Below are positions 7,819 through 14,080 of a DNA stretch of 26,449 nt, one piece after another. The stretch is from Bacteroidota bacterium (GTDB lineage Bacteria > Bacteroidota > Bacteroidia > Flavobacteriales > Flavobacteriaceae), in NCBI GenBank assembly GCA_023390775.1, contig JAEWCF010000033.1, positions 1-26,449 on the forward strand, written 5' to 3'. How positions within the stretch are numbered: position 1 is the stretch's first letter; each line of letters starts with the position of its first letter. Below the pieces are notes generated by a model. It was given only the letters and a program-made list of their open reading frames with translations, did not search any database and had not been told where the DNA came from. The position numbers and the translations under genes were made by a program.

Positions 7819-8793
7819 TTACAAGGCAGGGAGCAGTACTTTGTCCACGACGTGGATCACGCCGTTCGAGGCCTGGACATCCGTGGCGGTGATCGCGCTC
7901 ACACGGTTGCTGGCGTCGGTTATCTGTGCCGATGAACCCATCAGTTGTACCGAAAACGATTGTCCCTGGAAGGTTTCGACCATCATATTGTTGGTCAGGT
8001 TTGTAGACAATACGTTTGCTCCGGCCACAACATGGTATTTAAGCGTATTCTCGAGAACGGCCTGTGGAACGTCCGCAAGTCCCGGAAGCGATAGCTCGGT
8101 CAGGAGCGAGGCGAAGGCTGCATTGGTGGGTGCGAAAACCGTAAATGGCCCGGTTCCACTCAGAATCCCCGCAAAATCGGGCTGGTCATCACGAGTCAGC
8201 GCCGCAACCAGGCTTGTGAAATTGGGGTTGGCGATGGCGTGGTTGACTACGGTGGGAAGCCCTATTACGGCATTGACGACGTGTACAACTCCGTTCTCTG
8301 CATCGATGTCGGGAGTGGTTACCGATGCGCCGCCGTTGGACGCGCCGCCGTTGATCACGACCCCTGAAGCAGTGTTAATGTACATGCTCAGGGTGTTGGT
8401 CGCAGATGCCGAACCTTTTCCGAGAGTCTTTACATAACCGGTTGACAGTTCATTTGACATCACCTCGCCCGAAACGACGTGGTTGAGCAGCACTTCGCGA
8501 AGGACGTTTACCGGAACGGCCTCCAAATTGGCAAAGCCGTTGGCCGAAAGAAAGGTGTTGAACGCGGCATTGGTAGGGGCGAAGACGGTAAATTCACCCG
8601 ACCCGTTTAGCGTGGCGGTAAGCCCTGCGCGATCGAGTGCGGCGGCAAGTGAGGAAAAGTCATCGTTTTCCATCGCAATTTCGGCAATGGTTTGGGGCGA
8701 CTCCGAGTTATTGTCATCGTCATCGCTGCAGGATACAAAAGCGGCCATTGTGAAGGCCAGCGCAAATTTACTGAGCAAACTAAATTTTTTCAT
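7819..8793 (-). CDS. fasciclin (FAS1) domain lipoprotein, copy B
   Basis: This 324-residue protein has a lipoprotein signal peptide (FALAFTMAAFVS|C) with the lipid cysteine at residue 22, followed by SDDDDNNSES, an acidic surface-export-like sequence. Two FAS1 domains follow at about residues 35-178 and 182-322. Each contains FAPTNAAF and a closing strand (VVHVVNAVI; VIHVVDKVL). It shares length, layout and many residues with the 6732-7706 gene (GYVKTLGKG versus GYRKTMARG; MYINTASG versus MYIDTSTG), so the pair arose by tandem duplication. The ATG at 8793 starts directly at the signal peptide; the longer frame to 8832 adds 13 unlikely residues. Its partner on the other side (8969, +) is divergent, with a 175-nt AT-rich gap holding both promoters. 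Confidence 0.92.
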   Translation of the reverse strand: MKKFSLLSKFALAFTMAAFVSCSDDDDNNSESPQTIAEIAMENDDFSSLAAALDRAGLTATLNGSGEFTVFAPTNAAFNTFLSANGFANLEAVPVNVLREVLLNHVVSGEVMSNELSTGYVKTLGKGSASATNTLSMYINTASGVVINGGASNGGASVTTPDIDAENGVVHVVNAVIGLPTVVNHAIANPNFTSLVAALTRDDQPDFAGILSGTGPFTVFAPTNAAFASLLTELSLPGLADVPQAVLENTLKYHVVAGANVLSTNLTNNMMVETFQGQSFSVQLMGSSAQITDASNRVSAITATDVQASNGVIHVVDKVLLPAL

Positions 8794-8924
8794 GGTTAAA
8801 TTGTTTAATGTTTTTACGAATGTATAAAACAAAAACGTAATTTGTCTAAACTTTTTTATAAAATATTAAACAAATTTGTTTTGTGTTTTTTGGCGTTAAA
8901 CCGGCTGACAATTCCTTTAAGTAA

Positions 8925-8932
8925 TATTTTTG
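8925..8932 (+). promoter_or_regulatory. putative Bacteroidota -7 promoter element for the YwqK-like gene
   Basis: TATTTTTG matches TAnnTTTG and sits 36 bp before the ATG at 8969 in the divergent AT-rich gap 8794-8968. No convincing -33 TTTG was found at standard spacing. The minus-strand promoter of the FAS1 gene must lie in the same gap, but I could not pick a clear -7 box for it. Confidence 0.5.
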
Positions 8933-8968
8933 CCACTCTATCAGTTATAAGGTTCTCAAATCGCACTT

Positions 8969-9667
8969 ATGAATAAGTTTTTCCTGCTTTTTTTAATCAT
9001 CGGTATCTCGGTAAACGCTCAGGTCAATCAATTTGACGCCGAAGGAAAAAGACACGGCCTTTGGAAAGGCACTTTCGAGGAATCGGGGCGGGTCCGTTAT
9101 GAAGGAACCTTCGAGCACGGGCGTGAAACCGGTATTTTCACCTATTATGACGATACGAAGGCGCATCCTGTCATCGCCACAAGGAATTTCAGCAAGGGCC
9201 CCGATTCGGTCTGGACCATTTATTACGACCAGCAAAAGAATGTCGTGAGCCAGGGAATGCTCAAAGGCAAGTTGCCACACGGGACATGGGTCTATTTCCA
9301 TAAGGCATCCAAGGATACCATGACGGTTGAAAAGTATGCGAACGGCAAACTGGACGGGGTCCGGAAGGTTTTTTACCGCAGCAAATCCCCCGCCGAGACC
9401 GTATCGTATAAAAATGGCGTCCTGCACGGCCCGTACCGGAAATATTCAGAGAAGGGTGCTGTAATGGAGGAGGTAAATTATGTCAACGGGCTTATCGAAG
9501 GGCCGGCGGTTTACCGCGATGGTGCAGGCGTCCTTATTTCCAGGGGGAATTATAAGGGAGGCCGCAAGGACGGGATTTGGGAAGTCTACCGCGAAGGAAA
9601 ACTGTACAAAAAGGAGAAGCATCCGCAGGTACGCAAGTTTGCCAAGCGTCCGCCAAAAAAGCCGTAA
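8969..9667 (+). CDS. secreted MORN-repeat (YwqK-like) protein
   Basis: This 232-residue protein has a signal peptide at residues 1-18 (FFLLFLIIGISVNAQ). The rest is a run of about seven MORN_2-like units of 20-25 residues around G-x-x-x-G-x-W/Y motifs: GKRHGLWKGTF, GRETGIFTYYDD, GKLPHGTWVYFHK, GKLDGVRKVFY, GVLHGPYRKYS, GLIEGPAVYRDG and GRKDGIWEVYREGK. The tail is basic (KRPPKKP). Databases often label such proteins 'toxin-antitoxin system YwqK family antitoxin', but no toxin gene is adjacent and the signal peptide points to the periplasm or outside. That label should not be taken as a function. mnmA starts 22 nt downstream, from a promoter overlapping this gene's stop codon. Confidence 0.85.
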   Translation: MNKFFLLFLIIGISVNAQVNQFDAEGKRHGLWKGTFEESGRVRYEGTFEHGRETGIFTYYDDTKAHPVIATRNFSKGPDSVWTIYYDQQKNVVSQGMLKGKLPHGTWVYFHKASKDTMTVEKYANGKLDGVRKVFYRSKSPAETVSYKNGVLHGPYRKYSEKGAVMEEVNYVNGLIEGPAVYRDGAGVLISRGNYKGGRKDGIWEVYREGKLYKKEKHPQVRKFAKRPPKKP

Positions 9668-9672
9668 CTTTG
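9638..9672 (+). promoter_or_regulatory. putative mnmA promoter overlapping the upstream stop codon
   Basis: TAACTTTG at 9665-9672 matches the -7 consensus TAnnTTTG exactly, and its first three bases are the TAA stop of the YwqK-like gene. A TTTG at 9638-9641 lies 23 bp upstream, at the far end of the spacing reported for Bacteroidota. Transcription would start near 9679, giving mnmA a leader of only about 10 nt. Confidence 0.55.
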
Positions 9673-9689
9673 CAGCCTTAATTTTTACT

Positions 9690-10874
9690 ATGAAACGGGT
9701 TGTCGTCGGTCTTTCGGGCGGAGTGGATTCAAGTGTTGCCGCGTACCTTCTACAGCAAGAGGGCTACGAGGTCATCGGGCTTTTCATGAAGAACTGGCAC
9801 GACGAATCCGTCACCATCTCCAACGAATGCCCCTGGCTCGAGGACAGCAACGACGCATTGCTCGTGGCGCAAAAACTCGGCATTCCGTTCCAGACCGTCG
9901 ACCTGAGCGAACAGTACCGCGAGAAGATCGTCGATTACATGTTCGGCGAATACCAGCGCGGCAGGACACCCAACCCCGATGTTCTGTGCAACCGCGAAAT
10001 CAAATTCGACGTTTTCATGAAGATTGCGCTCGGCTTGGGAGCGGACTATGTGGCCACCGGGCATTACGCGCAACGCGCCGAGATGGAATGCGATGGAAAT
10101 AAGGTTTACAGGCTGCTCTCGGGCGCCGATGCCAACAAGGACCAATCGTATTTCCTCTGCCAACTCTCGCAGCAGCAACTGTCAAAGGCGCTCTTCCCCA
10201 TTGGGCACCTGACCAAGCCCGAAGTGCGCGAGATCGCGGCTAGAATGGACCTGGTCACGGCGGGGAAAAAGGATTCGCAAGGCCTGTGTTTCATAGGCAA
10301 AGTCAGGTTGCCTGAATTCCTCCAGCAAAAACTTGAACCCAAAGAGGGGCCGATCTATGAGGTGGACCGTTCTCACGATGTTTACGCCGGGAAGGCAGTT
10401 GAAGGGTTTGACGAAACTTCCCTCAAGATGCTATCGGCACATGTTTGCTATACCCCTGAAATGGGACGCGTGGTCGGTAAGCACCCCGGCGCGCATTATT
10501 TCACAAACGGCCAACGCAAGGGTCTGAATGTCGGCGGTACGACCGAGCCGCTCTTCATCATCGGTACCGATGTGGAAACCAATTCCATATACACGGGGCG
10601 CGGCAACAGCCATCCCGGGCTTTTCAGGAAAGCGCTGTTCATCGCCGCAGATGAGGTGCATTGGGTACGTGAGGACCTGGCGCTTGAACCCGGCCAAACG
10701 CGGCAGGTAATGGCGAGAATTCGGTACAGGCAACCGCTTCAGCCGGCAACGCTTCACGCATTCGACAGTGGGACGTACGTCGTGTTTGATAAACCGCAGT
10801 CGGCGGTGACGCCCGGTCAATTTGCGGCCTGGTATGAGGGAGAGGAATTGCTGGGATCGGGTGTAATTGCCTGA
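9690..10874 (+). CDS. mnmA: tRNA-specific 2-thiouridylase MnmA
   Basis: This 394-residue cytoplasmic enzyme thiolates U34 in the wobble position of tRNA-Lys, tRNA-Glu and tRNA-Gln. The PP-loop SGGVDSS is at residues 9-15 and is followed by GLFMKNWHD. Catalytic C100 is in RTPNPDVLCNREIKF and C200 is in KKDSQGLCFIGKV, matching the Cys pair of E. coli MnmA (near 102 and 199). ATGHYAQ and DQSYFLCQL are also family motifs, and the C-terminal part forms the beta-barrel ending in the VVFDKPQSAVTPGQFAAWY signature. The frame is open 70 codons further upstream, but that part overlaps the YwqK-like gene; ATG at 9690 starts at the conserved KRVVVGLSGG. Confidence 0.97.
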   Translation: MKRVVVGLSGGVDSSVAAYLLQQEGYEVIGLFMKNWHDESVTISNECPWLEDSNDALLVAQKLGIPFQTVDLSEQYREKIVDYMFGEYQRGRTPNPDVLCNREIKFDVFMKIALGLGADYVATGHYAQRAEMECDGNKVYRLLSGADANKDQSYFLCQLSQQQLSKALFPIGHLTKPEVREIAARMDLVTAGKKDSQGLCFIGKVRLPEFLQQKLEPKEGPIYEVDRSHDVYAGKAVEGFDETSLKMLSAHVCYTPEMGRVVGKHPGAHYFTNGQRKGLNVGGTTEPLFIIGTDVETNSIYTGRGNSHPGLFRKALFIAADEVHWVREDLALEPGQTRQVMARIRYRQPLQPATLHAFDSGTYVVFDKPQSAVTPGQFAAWYEGEELLGSGVIA

Positions 10875-10915
10875 TTCCTGATGGTCGATCGGCCTTTTGG
10901 TTCGATCCAATTTCG

Positions 10916-10923
10916 TAAATTTG
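10916..10923 (+). promoter_or_regulatory. putative Bacteroidota -7 promoter element for the S8 protease operon
   Basis: TAAATTTG matches TAnnTTTG and lies 27 bp before the ATG at 10950 in the 75-nt gap after mnmA. A TTTG at 10896-10899 is 16 bp upstream, slightly short for a -33 box. Confidence 0.5.
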
Positions 10924-10949
10924 GCTGGACCCCGCCTAAACGCAACGCC

Positions 10950-12533
10950 ATGAGAAAATTACTATTGATCGTATTGCTGGCATTCAGCTTTTCAGCCGCC
11001 GCACAGCAGGACGCCTGGGTCTACTTCAATTCCAAGCCCGAAGCCGCATTTTATCTGGCCCACCCGCTCGAAATGTTGTCACAACGGTCGCTGGACCGAC
11101 GTACGGCGCAGGGCATTTTACTTGATGATGCCGATGTGCCTGTCCACCAACCCTTTATCGACGCGGTCGAAAACGCTGCCGGGATCACGGTGATGGCCAA
11201 GTCGAAATGGCTGAACGCGATACATGTCCGCGGTTCCGAACAGGACATTTCGGCGCTCGGGTCGCTCGATTTTGTGCAGTCGATCGACTTTGCAAACGAC
11301 GCGCTGGATACGGGAAAACCTGTTGTGGCGAAAAAGCAAACGGAGATGTTGGTCGATTTTCCTTACGGCAATTCGGCGAACCAGATCCAAATGATCGAGG
11401 GCCATCAGCTCCATCAACAAGGTTTTACGGGTTCGGGAAAGATCATTGCCGTACTCGATGCGGGTTTTCCGGGCGTGGACGATGCGGCGCCCTTTGCCCG
11501 GCTTCGCGACAACAACCTGATTTTGGGCGGATATAATTTTGTGGATCGTTCCGATGACTTTTACACGAGGAGTTCGCACGGGACGATCGTGCTGTCTTCC
11601 ATGGGCGGATATGTCGACGGACAGCTCGTGGGTACCGCGCCCGATGCCGGATACTATCTGTTCATCAGCGAAGACACCAATTCCGAAAATCCCGTGGAGG
11701 AATCGCTTTGGGTCGAAGCTGCCGAATATGCCGACAGCCTGGGCGTTGACATCATCAACTCTTCGCTCGGATATTTTGGCTATGACGATCCGGGGTACAG
11801 TTATTCGTTCGAGGACATGAACGGGCTCAAGGGATTCGCTTCACGCGGTGCCGACATGGCATTTTCACGGGGAATCTTGGTCGTGGCTTCGGCGGGAAAT
11901 TCCGGCAATTCCGAAAATCCCAACATTGGTGTCCCGGCCGATGCCGTCAACGTACTGACCATTGGCGCGGTTTCGCCGACGGGTGCGCACGCCTCCTTCA
12001 GTTCGGTGGGGCCAACGGCGGATGGCAGGATCAAACCCGATATCGTCGCCCAGGGGCAGAGCGTCGTGGTGGCGGGTCCTTCGGGGAATATCTCGACCAC
12101 CAACGGTACCTCGCTGTCAAGTCCCATCATCGCCGGAATGGCGGCCTCGCTCTGGCAGGCTGTTCCCAATCTCACCGCCGAACAATTGCGGGAAGTCATC
12201 ATCCAATCGGCACATCTTTTCGACAACCCGAATTTCCAGATGGGGTATGGCATCCCGAACTTTCAGGAAGCCCTCGAACTCGCCCAGCTTTCCACTGCCG
12301 ATCCTGAACCTGCCTCCTTTGTGTTGTATCCCAATCCTTTTCAAGATCGTATCGCGATGTTTTATCCTTCCGATGATGCGATCCTCACCTTATACGATGC
12401 TTCGGGCAGGCGGCTACTTCAAACCTTTCCCGGCCAGGCGGAGTTGCAGACTACCGGGCTTTCGTCCGGAATGTATCTTTACCGGATCGAGGCGGGCGGC
12501 ACATCGGCATCGGGAAAACTTGTAAAACGATAA
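10950..12533 (+). CDS. S8 family (subtilisin-like) serine protease with T9SS type A sorting domain
   Basis: This 527-residue protein has a signal peptide at 1-19 (LLLIVLLAFSFSAAAQ). An inhibitor-like propeptide spans about 20-145. The S8 catalytic domain has the triad D170 in IIAVLDAGFPG, H210 in SSHGTIVLSSMGG and S388 in NGTSLSSPIIAGMAA. The C-terminus from Y460 (YPNPF) to VKR is a type A T9SS sorting domain, with TLYDASGRRLLQT and GLSSGMYLYRIEAGG. It is therefore predicted to cross the outer membrane through T9SS and lose the tail, being released or surface-anchored. ATG at 10950 opens the signal peptide; a longer frame from 10881 would overlap the promoter. The stop overlaps the next start by one base. 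Confidence 0.95.
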   Translation: MRKLLLIVLLAFSFSAAAQQDAWVYFNSKPEAAFYLAHPLEMLSQRSLDRRTAQGILLDDADVPVHQPFIDAVENAAGITVMAKSKWLNAIHVRGSEQDISALGSLDFVQSIDFANDALDTGKPVVAKKQTEMLVDFPYGNSANQIQMIEGHQLHQQGFTGSGKIIAVLDAGFPGVDDAAPFARLRDNNLILGGYNFVDRSDDFYTRSSHGTIVLSSMGGYVDGQLVGTAPDAGYYLFISEDTNSENPVEESLWVEAAEYADSLGVDIINSSLGYFGYDDPGYSYSFEDMNGLKGFASRGADMAFSRGILVVASAGNSGNSENPNIGVPADAVNVLTIGAVSPTGAHASFSSVGPTADGRIKPDIVAQGQSVVVAGPSGNISTTNGTSLSSPIIAGMAASLWQAVPNLTAEQLREVIIQSAHLFDNPNFQMGYGIPNFQEALELAQLSTADPEPASFVLYPNPFQDRIAMFYPSDDAILTLYDASGRRLLQTFPGQAELQTTGLSSGMYLYRIEAGGTSASGKLVKR

Positions 12534-13480
12534 TGAACAAAATCACCAAATTGCTGGGAATCCGCTTTCCCATTATCCAGGCCGGCATGATCTGGAACAG
12601 CGGGCACAAACTGGCTTCGGCCGTCTCCAATGCCGGTGGGCTCGGAATCATCGGGGCCGGGTCCATGTATCCTGAAGTGCTTCGGGAACACATCTGCAAG
12701 TGCAGGCTTGGTACCGACAAACCGTTTGGCGTCAACGTGCCCATGCTCTATCCCGATATCGACAAAATCATCGAAATCATTATCGAGGAAAAAGTTCCGG
12801 TAGTCATTACCTCTGCAGGGAATCCCGCTGTTTGGACTGCACGATTAAAGTCTCACGGGATCACCGTCATCCATGTGGTCAGCAGTTCGAAATTCGCGCT
12901 CAAAGCGCAGGAGGCCGGGGTGGATGCCGTGGTTGCCGAAGGTTTCGAGGCCGGCGGGCACAACGGGAGAGAGGAAACGACAACTCTGACCCTCATCCCG
13001 ATGGTGCGGGAGAAAATCTCAATTCCGCTAATTGCGGCGGGCGGAATCGCTACGGGGCGGGCAATGCTTGCGGCAATGTCGCTCGGTGCCGACGGGGTGC
13101 AGGTGGGGAGCCGGTTTGCGGCATCGGAGGAATCGTCGGCACATGAAAATTTCAAGAAGACGATCCTTGATACGGGTGAGGGCGATACGCATTTGACACT
13201 CAAGGAACTTGCGCCGGTCCGACTGATCAAAAACAAGTTTTGGCGGGACCTTCAGGAATTGTATGCCACTTGCCCGACAACCGAACAGCTGAAGGAAAAA
13301 TTGGGACGCGCCCGCGCCAAACGCGGCATGTTTGAAGGCGATCTGATCGAGGGGGAACTTGAAATCGGGCAGGTGGCCGGATTGATTCACGAGATCAGGC
13401 CCGCGGCGCGGATTTTGCAGGACATGGTCGCCGAATTTGAATCGGCAAAGCAGGAACTGGCCGCGTGGCCTAAATTTTAA
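12533..13480 (+). CDS. nitronate monooxygenase / NAD(P)H-dependent flavin oxidoreductase family protein
   Basis: This 315-residue cytoplasmic TIM-barrel flavoprotein belongs to the NMO/FabK family (PF03060). It opens with ITKLLGIRFPIIQAGM, then SNAGGLGIIGAGSMYPE (FMN phosphate contacts in the family). EGFEAGGHNG holds the conserved histidine, and PLIAAGGIATGRAMLAAMSLGADGVQVGSRFAAS is the second phosphate-binding region. Family members oxidise alkyl nitronates or act as enoyl reductases (FabK); sequence alone does not separate these, so 'nitronate monooxygenase' is a family label. The start codon shares one base with the stop of the protease gene, although a functional link to a secreted protease is not obvious. 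The next gene follows after 4 nt. Confidence 0.9.
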   Translation: MNKITKLLGIRFPIIQAGMIWNSGHKLASAVSNAGGLGIIGAGSMYPEVLREHICKCRLGTDKPFGVNVPMLYPDIDKIIEIIIEEKVPVVITSAGNPAVWTARLKSHGITVIHVVSSSKFALKAQEAGVDAVVAEGFEAGGHNGREETTTLTLIPMVREKISIPLIAAGGIATGRAMLAAMSLGADGVQVGSRFAASEESSAHENFKKTILDTGEGDTHLTLKELAPVRLIKNKFWRDLQELYATCPTTEQLKEKLGRARAKRGMFEGDLIEGELEIGQVAGLIHEIRPAARILQDMVAEFESAKQELAAWPKF

Positions 13481-13484
13481 TCAA

Positions 13485-13895
13485 ATGAAATTAAAAGGAT
13501 TTATCATTCTGGCCCTGTTGTTCATGGGGCTGCAGCAATCATCGGCACAGGTCTATAAATTCCAAGCCACGGGCTTCAGCGTATTGGAGAAAACACCGCG
13601 GGGCACGTGGGGTAAATGGTCTGACCTGCAGCCAACCTCGCTGATCATCTCGCTGGATACCAATAAAAACCGAATCGTGGTTTATTCACAGGAGGTGCAG
13701 GTTTACAATATCGACAAATACGGTGAGAAGGAGGAGACGGACAAGGATTTGATCTACCCGTTCGTATGCAGCGATCCGGACGGAATGCCGTTTACCATTT
13801 CCATCATCACCCGTAAAAACCAGGGAGGGCGCAAACAGATGTACATCAATCAGAAAGATGTGGTGGTCGTGTACAATATCGTCAACCACATCTGA
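13485..13895 (+). CDS. small secreted protein of unknown function
   Basis: This 136-residue protein is not recognised as any named family. A signal peptide at about 1-21 (FIILALLFMGLQQSSAQ) implies export. The mature part of about 115 residues is rich in beta-strand-like stretches (SLIISLDTNKNRIVVYSQEVQVYNI cut here into alternating hydrophobic positions; MYINQKDVVVVYNIVNHI) with a central acidic DKYGEKEETDKD loop. It has a single cysteine (FVCSDPDG). It starts 4 nt after the nitronate monooxygenase-like gene, so the two are probably co-transcribed. The ATG at 13485 is preferred because an in-frame start at 13437 lies inside the preceding gene and would push the signal peptide inward. Confidence 0.82.
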   Translation: MKLKGFIILALLFMGLQQSSAQVYKFQATGFSVLEKTPRGTWGKWSDLQPTSLIISLDTNKNRIVVYSQEVQVYNIDKYGEKEETDKDLIYPFVCSDPDGMPFTISIITRKNQGGRKQMYINQKDVVVVYNIVNHI

Positions 13896-13998
13896 CATTT
13901 TTTAAAGGTTTCCGCTATTAAAATAATGTTAATCACTTTGTTCATAAGTCCGTAGGCTTAAAAAATCTCCCGCCTGAAAAAAGGAGTAATATAGTGTC

Positions 13999-14070
13999 AT
14001 GTTAGGAGTGGTGCGCCTTGCACGGTTTTGGAAGCCGTCCAAGTTCACTCGCGGCCACGCCGACATTTGA
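13999..14070 (+). other. possible 23-codon leader ORF upstream of the giant adhesin
   Basis: ATG at 13999 opens a short frame (MLGVVRLARFWKPSK and 8 more residues) that ends with TGA at 14070, 10 nt before the adhesin start. AAGGAG at 13981-13986 is a purine-rich site 12 nt upstream, unusual in a genome region with few such sites, but the spacing is long. The peptide is basic with no known match. It may be a leader peptide or chance. Confidence 0.25.
14017..14043 (+). promoter_or_regulatory. imperfect hairpin in the adhesin 5' leader
   Basis: CTTG-C-ACGG pairs with CCGT-C-CAAG around a 9-nt loop, giving 8 bp with one C-C mismatch, 37 bp before the adhesin ATG. No T-run follows, so it is not an intrinsic terminator. 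A role in RNA stability or translation control is speculative. Confidence 0.4.
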
Positions 14071-14080
14071 GCACGAGCCT

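Noticed and set aside
9480..9689. An N-terminal extension of MnmA by 70 codons.
   Set aside because: It lies wholly inside or at the end of the YwqK-like gene; the MnmA family starts at KRVVVGLSGGVDSS, which matches ATG 9690.
14018..14080. A TTG start at 14018 adding 21 residues to the giant protein.
   Set aside because: The extra residues are not signal-peptide-like and would bury the clear signal peptide that begins at ATG 14081; TTG starts are rare.
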